A stretch of DNA of 64,000 nt from assembly GCF_019083965.1 (NCBI RefSeq), contig NZ_JAHRCY010000009.1:62001-126000 (forward strand), in the 5' to 3' direction. Each line of letters starts with the position of its first letter. Position 1 is the first letter of the stretch. The notes below the pieces were generated by a model. It did no database searches and had not been told where the DNA came from. It saw only the letters and a program-made list of their open reading frames with translations. Shown in pieces: positions 42,421 to 51,641 of the stretch. The position numbers and the translations under genes were made by a program. Source of the stretch: Catellatospora tritici (GTDB lineage Bacteria > Actinomycetota > Actinomycetes > Mycobacteriales > Micromonosporaceae).

Positions 42421-43845
42421 ATGCGTACCCTCAGCTGGTGGCGGTCCCGGCCGACCCGCACCGCCGCCGTCCTGCTCTCGCTCGCCCTGTGCGGCGGCAG
42501 CCTCGCCGCCGTCCCCGCCGCCGCCGCGCCGGGTTCCGTCGTGGTGTCGGAGGACTTCACCGCCGGTACGCTGCCGACCGGCTGGCGCGCCGTCGACGGC
42601 ACCTGGACCGTCCAGAACGGACGCCTCTACGGCACCTCGACCAGCTCGTCCGCGAACAACAAGATCACGTTCGGCCGCAACCTGCGCGACTTCAGGTTCG
42701 AGGCGACCGCCCGCTTCGAGTCGGTGACCGCCGCCACCCGCTGGGCCGCGCTCGGCCTGGACGTCCCGGCCGACGGCGCCACGCCCTGGTGGATCGCGAC
42801 CATGCGCAGCGGCACCACCGCCGGCAACGGCGTCGAGTTCGCCCAGCGCACCACCGCCAACGCCTGGAACGTGACCAACACCGGCACCGCGCCGTACGCC
42901 GCGGGCACCGGTCGCGATGTGCGCGTCACCGTCGAGGTGCACGGCGCGCAGGCCCGCTGGCTGTTCGACGGCTCGGAGGTGCTGCGCACCACCAGCCTGC
43001 AGCGCTCGACCACGGGCGGGCAGGCGTTGCTGGTCAACGGCGCGACGGTCTCCTTCGACGACGTACGCGTCACCGAACTGGCCCCGGTCAACCCGTACCT
43101 GCGCGCCCCCGGCAGCCGCGTCGCGGTGATCGCCCACCGGGGCGCCTCGTCGGCCGCGCCCGAGAACACGCTGGTGTCCCAGGAGATCGCCCGCCGCGCG
43201 GGCGCGGACTGGATCGAGAACGACGTGCAGCCCTCCTCCGACGGGGTGCCGTTCATCCTGCACGACAGCACCGTGGACCGGACCACCAACGGCGTCGGCG
43301 CCATCCGCGCCCTGACGTCGGCCCAGCTCAAGGCGCTTGACGCGGGCTCGTGGTTCGCCCCGGTCTACGCCGGCGTGCGGCTGCCGACGCTGGCCGAGCA
43401 GCTGGCCGACCTGCGGGCCCGGGGCGGGAACCTGCTGCTGGAGATCAAGGGTTCGCACACCCGCGCCGAGGTCGCCACGATCGTTCAGGTGATCCGCGAC
43501 CAGCAGATGACCGGCCGCGTGTTCATCCAGAGCTTCGAGACCACCGCGCTGCAGTACGCCTACGAATTGGCCCCCGAGATCCCGCTCGGCCTGCTGCGCA
43601 GCGCGCTGGACGCCGATCCGGTCGCGCTCGCCGCACAGCTGCACCTGACCGCGTACAACCCGGACTCCGCCGCGCTGCTGGGACGCCCGGCGGTGGTGGC
43701 GAGTCTGCACGCGGCCGGGGTCGCGGTGATGGCGTGGACGGTCGATTCGGACGCGGCATGGAACCAGCTGGACGCTCTCGGCGTCGATGGCATCATCACC
43801 AACCGTCCGGCCGAACTGTCCGGCTGGAACTCGTACGCCCACTGA
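42421..43845 (+). CDS. Secreted glycerophosphodiester phosphodiesterase with N-terminal lectin-like domain
   Basis: Exported enzyme of 474 aa. Signal peptide with Arg-rich start (SWWRSRPTRTAAVLLSLALC, cleavage near PAAAAPG). Residues about 40-220 form a LamG/concanavalin-like beta-sandwich (EDFTAGTLPTGWRAVDGTWT, VTVEVHGAQARWLFDGSEVL). The GDPD domain follows: VIAHRGASSAAPENT, IENDVQPSSDG, LHDSTVDRTTNG, and the late LLEIKGSH and NRPAEL. It would release glycerol phosphate from phosphodiesters, or hydrolyse teichoic-acid-type polymers, outside the cell. No clear ribosome-binding site before the ATG. Confidence 0.88.
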   Translation: MRTLSWWRSRPTRTAAVLLSLALCGGSLAAVPAAAAPGSVVVSEDFTAGTLPTGWRAVDGTWTVQNGRLYGTSTSSSANNKITFGRNLRDFRFEATARFESVTAATRWAALGLDVPADGATPWWIATMRSGTTAGNGVEFAQRTTANAWNVTNTGTAPYAAGTGRDVRVTVEVHGAQARWLFDGSEVLRTTSLQRSTTGGQALLVNGATVSFDDVRVTELAPVNPYLRAPGSRVAVIAHRGASSAAPENTLVSQEIARRAGADWIENDVQPSSDGVPFILHDSTVDRTTNGVGAIRALTSAQLKALDAGSWFAPVYAGVRLPTLAEQLADLRARGGNLLLEIKGSHTRAEVATIVQVIRDQQMTGRVFIQSFETTALQYAYELAPEIPLGLLRSALDADPVALAAQLHLTAYNPDSAALLGRPAVVASLHAAGVAVMAWTVDSDAAWNQLDALGVDGIITNRPAELSGWNSYAH

Positions 43846-43870
43846 GCCCCGGCGATCCTCCCCGCCGGAA

Positions 43871-43906
43871 TGAGCGCGGGTCCGTGTGCCAGCGGACCCG
43901 CGCTCA
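43871..43906. terminator. Bidirectional terminator hairpin
   Basis: A perfect 14-bp stem, TGAGCGCGGGTCCG and its complement, with an 8-base loop, between the convergent GDPD and PhzF genes. Confidence 0.7.
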
Positions 43907-43913
43907 GAACGCG

Positions 43914-44747
43914 TCAGGCCAGCGGCACGGCGGTGCCGGTGACGTCGACGCCGCCCGTCCCGGCCGGGATGGCGACGGTGAGCAGGCTGGGGCGGCCCAT
44001 GTCGTCGCCCTGGTGCACGGTGATCGTCGCGGGTGTCGGCACCAGGCCGAGTTCGCGCAGGTAGCCGCCGAACGCGGCGGCGGCCGCGCCGGTCGCCGGG
44101 TCCTCGTATACGCCACCGGGCGGGAACGGGTTGCGGGCGTGGAACACCGTCGCGGACTCTCGCCACACCAGGTCCACCGTGGTCCAGCCACGCCGGGCCA
44201 TCAGCTCGGTCAAAGCGTCCATGTCATAGGACAGCTCGGCCAGCCGCGCGCGGCTCGCGGCGGCGATGACGGGGTGCCACACCCCGGCGTAGGCGAGCCG
44301 GGGCGGCAGCGCCGGATCGAGGTCGTCGGCCGACCAGCCCAGCGCGGCCAGCAGCTCGGTCAGGTCGGCCTCGGCCAGCGGCTCGACCCGCGGCGCCACG
44401 CTGGTCAGGGTCGCCGTCGCGGTGTCGCCGACCACGGCCGTGCCCACCTCGACCAGGCCCGCCTTCGTGTGCAGCCGCAGCCGACCGGCGCCGTGCCGCC
44501 GCGCGTACGCGGCCGCGGTGGCGATGGTGGCGTGGCCGCAGAACGGCACCTCCGCCTGCGGACTGAAGTACCGCACGTCGAAGTCGTCACCGCCGCGCGG
44601 CAGCAGGAACGCCGTCTCCGAGTAGCCGACCTCGGCCGCGACGCGCTGCATCGACGCATCGTCGGCGCCGGTCGCGTCGAGCACCACCCCGGCCGGGTTG
44701 CCGCCGCGCGGATCTGCACTGAACGCCGTGTATCGCAGGATCTCCAC
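43914..44747 (-). CDS. PhzF-family isomerase-like protein
   Basis: Protein of 277 aa with the diaminopimelate-epimerase-like fold of the PhzF family. EILRYTAFSADPRGGNPAGVV is the entry motif, and the catalytic Glu is in GYSETAFLLP. VRYFSPQAEVPFCGHATIA and PATGAAAAAFGGYL are the other conserved blocks. No phenazine genes are near, so the role is probably a general isomerase of unknown substrate. The start is a GTG that gives the family N-terminus; the frame continues upstream without similarity. Confidence 0.88.
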   Translation of the reverse strand: MEILRYTAFSADPRGGNPAGVVLDATGADDASMQRVAAEVGYSETAFLLPRGGDDFDVRYFSPQAEVPFCGHATIATAAAYARRHGAGRLRLHTKAGLVEVGTAVVGDTATATLTSVAPRVEPLAEADLTELLAALGWSADDLDPALPPRLAYAGVWHPVIAAASRARLAELSYDMDALTELMARRGWTTVDLVWRESATVFHARNPFPPGGVYEDPATGAAAAAFGGYLRELGLVPTPATITVHQGDDMGRPSLLTVAIPAGTGGVDVTGTAVPLA

Positions 44748-44819
44748 GCCCTGACCGTAGCCATGCCCCGGTCCCGGCACGACGACCAATTCCGTATTCC
44801 TGGCTGTGACCGGCGCCGC

Positions 44820-45767
44820 TCAGATCCAGCCCTTGCGCACCGCGATGGCACCGGCCTGGAACCGGTTGGCCGCGCCAAGCAGCTCGTACAGGCGGCTGAT
44901 GCGGCGGCGCATGGTGCGCACCGACCAGTCCAGCTGCCGGGCCACCGCCTCGTCCTTGAGGCCGCTGACCAGCAGCGCCAGCAGCGCCCGGTCCTCCTCG
45001 CCGAGCGGGTCCTCGGCCGGGGCCTCCAGCGGCACGGCGGCCCGCCAGCACATCTCCCAGTAGTCGATCAGCCCGTCGAGCAGGGTGGACGGTCGGATGA
45101 CGGCGGCGCGTACGTCGGTGAGGTCCAGTGACAGCGGCATCAGGGCCAGGCGGCGGTCGCCGATGGCGAGCTTGATGCGCAGGCCAGGCAGCACCCGGGC
45201 CTGCTCGCCGTGGCGGATCAGCTCGCGGATGTCGTCGAAGACACCGGGCCACTCCAGCGCCTCGGGAGCGTAGACGGCCCGGTACCGCACGCCTCGGGCG
45301 ATGCCGGTCTGCTCCACCGGGTTGGAGGTGGTCAGCGCGTACGGGGGCCGGTCCAGGGTGATCACCTCGGTCTGGGCCTCCTGCTGCAGCCGGACGAACC
45401 AGCGGCCCAGCGCCTCACTGCCCGTGACGATCTCGATCTCCTCGCTGCTGCCCGAGTGCGTGGCCGCGAACAGCAGCGCGAGCTGCCCGGCTGCCGCCTG
45501 GACCCGGTCGAGTTCGGCCGCGCGGGAACGCACCAGCGCGCCGACCGCCGCCTGTGGCTCGATCGCGGCGTAGCGGCGGCGGCTGCCCGCCAACCGTCCT
45601 ACCAGGCCGTGCTCGCGCAGCCGGTCCAGGGCGCGGGCGACGCGCTCCAACGAGCAGCCGAACTCCTCGACGAGATCGGCGGGCGCGGCCGAGCGCCGGG
45701 TGAGCACGGCACGGTAAACGGCCTCGTCGAAGGGGTCGACGCCGGCCGCGGAAAGTTCCGAGGGCAT
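44820..45767 (-). CDS. Regulator with TrmB-like and LuxR-type helix-turn-helix domains
   Basis: Transcriptional regulator of 315 aa. Residues about 10-70 form a TrmB-like winged helix (VYRAVLTRRSAAPADLVEEF, VARALDRLREHGLVGR). A middle ligand-type domain follows (EEIEIVTGSEALGRWFVRLQ, VRYRAVYAPEALEWPGVFDD). The end is a LuxR-type HTH (DRALLALLVSGLKDEAVARQ, VRTMRRRISRLYELLGAANR). This type is frequent in actinomycetes, where many copies occur near exported enzymes or peptides. It diverges from the subtilisin-type protease gene, a possible target. Confidence 0.8.
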   Translation of the reverse strand: MPSELSAAGVDPFDEAVYRAVLTRRSAAPADLVEEFGCSLERVARALDRLREHGLVGRLAGSRRRYAAIEPQAAVGALVRSRAAELDRVQAAAGQLALLFAATHSGSSEEIEIVTGSEALGRWFVRLQQEAQTEVITLDRPPYALTTSNPVEQTGIARGVRYRAVYAPEALEWPGVFDDIRELIRHGEQARVLPGLRIKLAIGDRRLALMPLSLDLTDVRAAVIRPSTLLDGLIDYWEMCWRAAVPLEAPAEDPLGEEDRALLALLVSGLKDEAVARQLDWSVRTMRRRISRLYELLGAANRFQAGAIAVRKGWI

Positions 45768-45859
45768 GCGGGAGATCTTGGCCCAAGAGTGCCAACGGCA
45801 GCAAGGGGCCACCGCACGTCATTGCCCTGGCGCAAATAGGCCAGTAGACACGCTTAACC

Positions 45860-47032
45860 ATGAAGATCCCCCCTCCTCGGTTCCTCGCAGCCGGACTGTC
45901 ACTCGCGGTAGCCGCCGGGCTGCTGTCGGCGTGGTCCCCGGCCGGTGTGGCCCAGCAACCGGCGCCACAGCGCCGGGTCATCGTGCTGCTCGACGGCGAC
46001 GCCGCCGCCGCGTCCGCCCCCGGCGGCAGACTGCGGGACGCCCGTGGCGCCGACGCCGTCAAGGTCGCCGACGCGCGCAAGGCGCTGCGCGGCCGCCAAC
46101 AGGGCTTCGTCGACGGCGCCCGTGGCCGGGGCCTGCATCTGTCGCAGGAGCGCCCACTGAACCTGCTCGTCAACGCGGTCGCCGCGACTGTGCCCGAGCG
46201 CGAGGTCGCCGCGCTGGCGGCGCTGCCCGGGGTCGCCGCGGTGGTGCCGGACCGGCCGGTGCGCGTGCACACCGAGGTCAGCGTGCCGCTGATCGGCGCG
46301 ACGCGGGTGTGGCAGCGCCAGGACGCCACCGGCACGGCTGCCAAGGGCAAGGGCGTCACCGTCGCGGTGCTCGACAGCGGTATCGACTACAGCCACCCGG
46401 ACCTGGGCGGGGGCTTCGGCGAGGGCTTCAAGGTCGTCGGCGGGTACGACTTCGTCAACGACGACGCCGACCCGATGGACGACAACGGCCACGGCACCCA
46501 CGTCGCGGGCATCATCGCGGGCCGCGCGGCCGCACCGGGCGGGATCACCGGCGTGGCGCCGGAGGCGAACCTGCTGGCGTACAAGGTGATGAACGAATGG
46601 GGCGAGGGCGAGACCTCCGACATCATCGCCGGTATCGAGGCCGCCATCGACCCGGCCAACCCGCACCGCGCCGACGTCATCAACATGAGCCTCGGCGGCC
46701 CCGGCGACGGCCTCGACCCACTGGGCCTGGCCGCCACCGCCGCCACCCGCGCCGGAGTCGTGGTCGTCGCCTCGGCGGGCAACAGCGGCCCGAGCGCCGA
46801 CACCATCGGCAGCCCGGCCGCCGCCGACGGCGTGATCGCGGTCGGCGCCTCGACCAGCGACCGCGTCGAGCCCACCGCGTACGTCAAGGGCGTGAAGCTG
46901 CAGACCTACCGCGGCATCCTGTCGGCCAATCCGGCGGTGGCGCCGGTGACCGCGTCGCTGGTCGACGTCGGCTACGGCAGCACCGAGGAGCTGGACCAGG
47001 CCGGTGACCTGCAGGCAAGATCGTCCGCGTGA
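45860..47032 (+). CDS. Subtilisin-like secreted protease, N-terminal part (interrupted gene)
   Basis: First part (390 aa) of a large S8 protease. Signal peptide (RFLAAGLSLAVAAGLLSA), an inhibitor-type propeptide (NAVAATVPEREVAALAALPG, VVPDRPV), then the catalytic Asp in AVLDSGIDYSHPDLGG and His in DNGHGTHVAGIIAGR, and the oxyanion Asn in VVASAGNSGPS. Reading ends at a stop in the inserted PA-type domain, where DLQ should be followed by GKIVRV. Restoring one G at about 47013 (CAGGCAAG to CAGGGCAAG) joins this frame to the next gene. Either a pseudogene or a sequencing error in a short G-run. Confidence 0.8.
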   Translation: MKIPPPRFLAAGLSLAVAAGLLSAWSPAGVAQQPAPQRRVIVLLDGDAAAASAPGGRLRDARGADAVKVADARKALRGRQQGFVDGARGRGLHLSQERPLNLLVNAVAATVPEREVAALAALPGVAAVVPDRPVRVHTEVSVPLIGATRVWQRQDATGTAAKGKGVTVAVLDSGIDYSHPDLGGGFGEGFKVVGGYDFVNDDADPMDDNGHGTHVAGIIAGRAAAPGGITGVAPEANLLAYKVMNEWGEGETSDIIAGIEAAIDPANPHRADVINMSLGGPGDGLDPLGLAATAATRAGVVVVASAGNSGPSADTIGSPAAADGVIAVGASTSDRVEPTAYVKGVKLQTYRGILSANPAVAPVTASLVDVGYGSTEELDQAGDLQARSSA

Positions 47033-50000
47033 ACGGGTTCGCCGCCCCGGCGCTGGACTACCTGTCCCAGTGGGAGCTGGACCTGGCCAAGGAGGTCGAG
47101 CGCCGGGGCGCGCTGGCGATGGTCTCCGGCTCGCCCGCGGGCGGCGGCCCGGTCGTCGCCGCGCAGGACGGCACCGTCCCGGTCGCGCCGTCCGGCCTGG
47201 CCAGGAACCTGGCGAAGCTGACCGCCTCCGGCGACCTGTACCGGATGGACTCCCTCGTCGTGCTCGGCATGGACAGCACCCAGTACGACGAGCTGTCGCG
47301 GGCGCTGGACGCCGGACCGGTGCAGGTGACGCTGAAGGGCACCGACGTCACCGACCAGATCGCCTCGTTCTCCTCGCGCGGCCCGTCGCCGCGCTTCACG
47401 CTCAAGCCCGACCTGGTCGCGCCGGGCGTCGACATCCGCTCCACGGTGCCGACCGCGCTGTTCGCGCCGGGCCAGTACCGCATGTCCGGCACCTCGATGG
47501 CCGCCCCGCACGTGGCCGGAGCGGCGGCGCTGCTGCGCCAACTGCACCCGGGCCAGTCCCCCGCCGACGTGCTGTCGGCGCTGGCGGGCACGGCCAAGCC
47601 CCTGCCCGGCACCCCGGCCACCACCGGCGGCGCGGGCCGCCTGGACGTGGCCGCGGCGGCCGACGCGGTGCTCACCACCAGCCCGGCGAGCGTGTCGTTC
47701 GGTCTGGCCGACCTGTCCGGCGCCACCGTCGGCGGCCACGCCACGGTGACACTGCGCAACTCCGGCACCTCGGCGCTGACCGTACGGCTGCGCGCCGACT
47801 CGAACACGGTCACGGTCAAGCCGGACCAGGTGACCGTGCGGGCGGGCGGCACCGCGACGGTGTCGGTGACGCTGCGGGCCGAGCGGCCCGAGGGCTTCGC
47901 CGAGCTGTCCGGCGTCATCACCGCCGACGCGGGTCGCGGCCGGGCCGTACGGGTGCCTTACCTGCTGGTGGTGCGCCCGCTGCTGGTGCAGGCCTCGCCC
48001 GACCCCAGCGACGGCCACAGCACCGTGTGGATCGCAGCGCCGACGCCGCTGGCCGCCGCGCCGGTGGTGGTCGTCGACCCGCAGCACGGCAAGTCGTACC
48101 AGGTCACCGCCGTGCACCAGTGGGGTGACGTGTACACCGCCGACCTCACCGGCGACCGCGCGGGCGCGTACCGGGTCAGTGTGCGGGGCACCGCCGCCAC
48201 CGGGCAGTACCTCATCGGCTCGTCCGGGTTCGAGGTCACACCGGAGGACGTGCGGCACGACCGGTGGGAGTCGGTCGGCCCCAACGGCGCGGGCGGCAAC
48301 CTCGCCCTCACCGCGGCCGACGGCGACCGAGCCGTGATGACGACCGACTACACCGCCGGACCGTGGCTGACCAAGGACCACGGCGCGACCTGGACCCAGC
48401 TCAACCGCCTGCCCGTGGGCCGTGCCGCGGGCCTGGGCACCGTCGTCCTGGACTCCGCGAACGCCGACCGGTGGTGGTACGCCGTCAACGACCCCGGCAC
48501 CGGCGGCCATGTGCTGCGCACGACCGACGCGGGCCGCACCTGGACCACCCTGAACCTGCCGACCGGGTACGTCACCGCGCTGGTCGCCGACGAGCGCACC
48601 CGCGTACTGGTGGCACTGGTCAGCGGGGCCATGTACACCAGCACCGACGGCGGTGACACCTGGAACGCCACCGCCACCGGCCTGCCGGGCGAGGCCCAGT
48701 ACGCGGTGATCGGCGGCGACGACCTGTACCTGGGCACCTACGACGGCGTGTGGAAGCTCGCCGGGATCACCTCGGGCACGCCCGGCGAGGCGGCGCAGGT
48801 CTACACCGGCACCGGCTTCGTCGCCGGGATCGCGGCCGACAGCGGGGTCGTCGCGGCACTGGTGTGGGGCGTCGGCGTGGTGGGCTCCCACGACGGCGGG
48901 CAGCACTGGTCCACGCTGTACAGCCGCTCGTTCGGCCTGACCGGCCTGCGCGCCACCGGCGGCGAGCTCTACGCCGCGACATACGACGGTGAAGGTCTGG
49001 TCGGCGCCGACCACGGCCGCACCTGGACCGCGACGGCCCTGCCGACCCGGGACGCGGCCGTGTACGACTACGACCGCTGGGCCGACGGCACCGCCACCAC
49101 CACGACCACGGCGGGCGTCTACACACCCGAGGGCACCGGTTTCCGCCGCCTCGGCGTACCGGGCACGAAGGTGTACGACCTGGCCGTGACCGGCACCGAC
49201 CTGGTCGCGGGCACCCCGAACGGCGTCTACCGCACCACGGTGCCCGCGAGCAGCCCCGAGTGGGGTGCCGCGGTCGGCGAGGGCTGGGTCGGCGAGGGCG
49301 CCGAGTTCGTCACCACGTCCCCGGCCGACCCGGCGGTGCTGTGGAAGATCCGCCAGTTCGCGTTCGGCGGGTTCGTCATGTCCATCAGCACCGACAGCGG
49401 CCGCACCTGGACCGAGAAGGGCACCTCCGGCGAGGTTCCGACCGCCCTGATGGTCCACCCCGCCGACCCGAACCGGGTCTACGCGGGCTTCGACAGCCTC
49501 GGCGGCCACGGCCTGACGGTCACCACCGACGGCGGCCAGACCTGGAAGAACCTGTACCTCGACGAGCCGGTGCGGGCACTGGCCGGGGATCCGGCCAACC
49601 CGAAGCGGCTGTGGATCGGCACCGACTCGGGGCTGTTCCGCTCCGACGACGGCGGCGTGAACATGACCAGGGTCGCCGACGGACGGGTCACCGCGATCCG
49701 CGTCGACGGCAAGCGGATGGTCGTCGGCGGGCAGAGCATCCGGGTCAGCACCGACGGCGGCCGCACGTTCCGCACCGGCGACACCGGGCCGCTGCTGCTG
49801 TGGGTCTCCGACTTCGCCGCCAACGGCTCCACCCTGTACGCGGGCACGAAGTCGTTCCTCGCCGACGGCCTGGCCAAGGGTGGACGCGGCGTCCTGCGCA
49901 GCACCGACGGCGGCCTGACCTGGCAAAACATCTCGTCCGGCCTGCAGAACACCGACATCACCACCCTGGCCGTCAGCACCGACGGCACGTGGCTGTTCGC

Positions 50001-50046
50001 CGGCACCGGCGACGGCGGCGTCCACCGCACCCGCCTGTCCCGCTAG
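47029..50046 (+). CDS. Subtilisin-like protease, C-terminal part with BNR propeller (interrupted gene)
   Basis: Second part (1005 aa). It begins in the PA insert (QWELDLAKEVERRGALAMVS). The catalytic Ser follows in YRMSGTSMAAPHVAGAAALL, near residue 154, then Fn3-like beta-domains to about 400. The rest holds at least eight Asp-box blades of BNR/sialidase type (TTDAGRTW, STDGGDTW, STDSGRTW, TTDGGQTW, STDGGRTF, STDGGLTW). The full protein would have nearly 1400 residues and be secreted. The GTG overlaps the preceding stop as if coupled, but the Asp/His and the Ser of one active site lie on different parts. Confidence 0.82.
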   Translation: MNGFAAPALDYLSQWELDLAKEVERRGALAMVSGSPAGGGPVVAAQDGTVPVAPSGLARNLAKLTASGDLYRMDSLVVLGMDSTQYDELSRALDAGPVQVTLKGTDVTDQIASFSSRGPSPRFTLKPDLVAPGVDIRSTVPTALFAPGQYRMSGTSMAAPHVAGAAALLRQLHPGQSPADVLSALAGTAKPLPGTPATTGGAGRLDVAAAADAVLTTSPASVSFGLADLSGATVGGHATVTLRNSGTSALTVRLRADSNTVTVKPDQVTVRAGGTATVSVTLRAERPEGFAELSGVITADAGRGRAVRVPYLLVVRPLLVQASPDPSDGHSTVWIAAPTPLAAAPVVVVDPQHGKSYQVTAVHQWGDVYTADLTGDRAGAYRVSVRGTAATGQYLIGSSGFEVTPEDVRHDRWESVGPNGAGGNLALTAADGDRAVMTTDYTAGPWLTKDHGATWTQLNRLPVGRAAGLGTVVLDSANADRWWYAVNDPGTGGHVLRTTDAGRTWTTLNLPTGYVTALVADERTRVLVALVSGAMYTSTDGGDTWNATATGLPGEAQYAVIGGDDLYLGTYDGVWKLAGITSGTPGEAAQVYTGTGFVAGIAADSGVVAALVWGVGVVGSHDGGQHWSTLYSRSFGLTGLRATGGELYAATYDGEGLVGADHGRTWTATALPTRDAAVYDYDRWADGTATTTTTAGVYTPEGTGFRRLGVPGTKVYDLAVTGTDLVAGTPNGVYRTTVPASSPEWGAAVGEGWVGEGAEFVTTSPADPAVLWKIRQFAFGGFVMSISTDSGRTWTEKGTSGEVPTALMVHPADPNRVYAGFDSLGGHGLTVTTDGGQTWKNLYLDEPVRALAGDPANPKRLWIGTDSGLFRSDDGGVNMTRVADGRVTAIRVDGKRMVVGGQSIRVSTDGGRTFRTGDTGPLLLWVSDFAANGSTLYAGTKSFLADGLAKGGRGVLRSTDGGLTWQNISSGLQNTDITTLAVSTDGTWLFAGTGDGGVHRTRLSR

Positions 50047-50081
50047 TCCCCACTCCCGTATCCCTACAGTCCCCACTCCCG

Positions 50082-50114
50082 CTGCCCGCCGCGTCCCATC
50101 CACGCGGCGGGCAG
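50082..50114 (+). terminator. Terminator hairpin after the protease gene
   Basis: A perfect 13-bp stem (CTGCCCGCCGCGT and its complement) with a 7-base loop, 36 bases after the stop codon. Confidence 0.7.
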
Positions 50115-50202
50115 CCCCCTTCCCACCCGTCGATCATGAACCTATGGCACGGCTCGACGGCGCGTCGAAGGCACCGCCTCCTGATCGACTACTCAGTCCA
50201 TG

Positions 50203-50244
50203 AGGGAGCGCTCTCTTGACGGGATCGATGTGGATTTGTAACGT
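50203..50244 (+). promoter_or_regulatory. CebR-like operator and promoter of the GH16 gene
   Basis: AGGGAGCGCTCTCT (50203-50216) matches 11 of 14 positions of the CebR box TGGGAGCGCTCCCA known in actinomycete cellulase and glucanase control. TTGACG (50216-50221) overlaps its last base, and TAACGT follows after 17 bases (50239-50244). Confidence 0.6.
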
Positions 50245-50333
50245 CGGCGACACAGATCTATAAACTTTGCTTCCAATGTGTCCCGCTCGGCACCGCTTGG
50301 TGGCATCCGATCCCGAACAGGGGAGGTAGTCAC

Positions 50334-51584
50334 ATGCGCAGAGCAACACGCCTGGTCGCGCGGCTGTCCGTCGCCGCGCTGGCGGCGGTCGGCCTGGCCG
50401 TACCGGTCAACGTGGTCACCGCCGCGCCCGCCGCCGCTGTCGGTCCGCAGACGTGGGCCGACGAGTTCAACGCCGCCGCGGGCGCGCCGGTCGACGGCAG
50501 CAAGTGGAAGTTCGACATCGGTGGCGGCGGCTGGGGCAACAACGAGCTGGAGTACTACACCAACAGCACCAGCAACGCCTCGCACGACGGCCAGGGCCAC
50601 CTGGTCATCACCGCGCGCAAGGAGAACCCGGCGGGCTACAGCTGCTGGTACGGCAGCTGCCAGTACACCTCGGCACGCCTGCTCACCGCCGGCAAGTTCA
50701 CCCAGACGTACGGCCGGTTCGAGGCGCGTATCAAGATCCCGCGAGGGCAGGGCATGTGGCCCGCGTTCTGGATGCTGGGCAGCGACATCGCCACCAACCC
50801 GTGGCCCAACAACGGCGAGATCGACATCATGGAGAACATCGGTTCCGAGCCGGGCACCGTCCACGGCAGCCTGCACGGACCGGGCTACTCCGGCGGCAAC
50901 CCGCTCACCGGCCAGTACACCCTGCCCGGCGGCGCCGCGCTGTCCAACGACTTCCACACGTACGCGGTGGACTGGGCGCCAGGCTCGGTGACCTGGTACA
51001 TCGACGGCATCCAGTACTCCCGTAAGACCAGTGCCGACACCAACGGCAACCGTTGGGCGTTCGACCACCCGTTCTTCATGATCATGAACGTTGCCGTGGG
51101 CGGCAACTGGCCCGGCTCCCCCAACGCCAGCACGACGTTCCCGCAGACGATGGTCGTCGACTACGTCCGCGTGTACGCCAACGACGGCGGCACCACCCCC
51201 GGCGCCAACTCGATCATCGGCACCGGCAGCAACCGCTGCATCGACATCCCCAGCTCGAACGCGGTCGACGGAGCCCGACTGCAGATCTGGGACTGCAACG
51301 GCACCGGCGCCCAGAAGTGGACCTTCGCCGCCGACGGCAGCGTGCAGGCCCTGGGCAAGTGCATGGACGTCGCGGCGGCCTCCACCGCCAACGGCGCGGC
51401 GATCCAGCTCTACACCTGCAACGGCACCGGGGCACAGAAGTTCACCCTCAACGCGGCTGGTGACCTGGTGAACCCGCAGGCCAACAAGTGCGTCGACGTC
51501 ACCGGCTCAGCCACCGGCAACGGCGCCAAGCTCCAGTTGTGGACCTGCACCGGCGCCAGCAACCAGAAGTGGCGCAAGGGGTAA
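50334..51584 (+). CDS. Secreted GH16 beta-glucanase with ricin-type lectin domain
   Basis: Exported glycoside hydrolase of 416 aa. Signal peptide (LVARLSVAALAAVGLAVPVN, cleavage near APAAAVG). The GH16 domain spans about 40-285, with the catalytic NGEIDIMENIG (ExDxxE) and WPAFWMLG, typical of endo-1,3-beta-glucanases. A short linker GGTTPGAN leads to a CBM13/ricin-B domain of three repeats (GAQKWTF, GAQKFTL, SNQKWRK). It would degrade laminarin or fungal beta-1,3-glucan. A strong promoter overlapped by a CebR-like box suggests induction by oligosaccharides. AGGGGAGG precedes the ATG. Confidence 0.92.
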   Translation: MRRATRLVARLSVAALAAVGLAVPVNVVTAAPAAAVGPQTWADEFNAAAGAPVDGSKWKFDIGGGGWGNNELEYYTNSTSNASHDGQGHLVITARKENPAGYSCWYGSCQYTSARLLTAGKFTQTYGRFEARIKIPRGQGMWPAFWMLGSDIATNPWPNNGEIDIMENIGSEPGTVHGSLHGPGYSGGNPLTGQYTLPGGAALSNDFHTYAVDWAPGSVTWYIDGIQYSRKTSADTNGNRWAFDHPFFMIMNVAVGGNWPGSPNASTTFPQTMVVDYVRVYANDGGTTPGANSIIGTGSNRCIDIPSSNAVDGARLQIWDCNGTGAQKWTFAADGSVQALGKCMDVAAASTANGAAIQLYTCNGTGAQKFTLNAAGDLVNPQANKCVDVTGSATGNGAKLQLWTCTGASNQKWRKG

Positions 51585-51599
51585 CCCTCGTCGCGCCCA

Positions 51600-51634
51600 G
51601 CGGGGTCCGTCGCGCACCGCGCGGCGGACCCCGC
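51600..51634 (+). terminator. Terminator hairpin after the GH16 gene
   Basis: GCGGGGTCCGTCGCGC pairs with GCGCGGCGGACCCCGC (one G-T pair), with a 3-base loop, 15 bases after the stop. Confidence 0.7.
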
Positions 51635-51641
51635 CTCGTTC

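Noticed and set aside
47029..47032. Translational coupling (GTGA overlap) of two separate protease genes
   Set aside because: The overlap imitates coupling, but the catalytic Asp/His and Ser of one S8 active site are divided between the frames, and one added G restores the PA-domain sequence.
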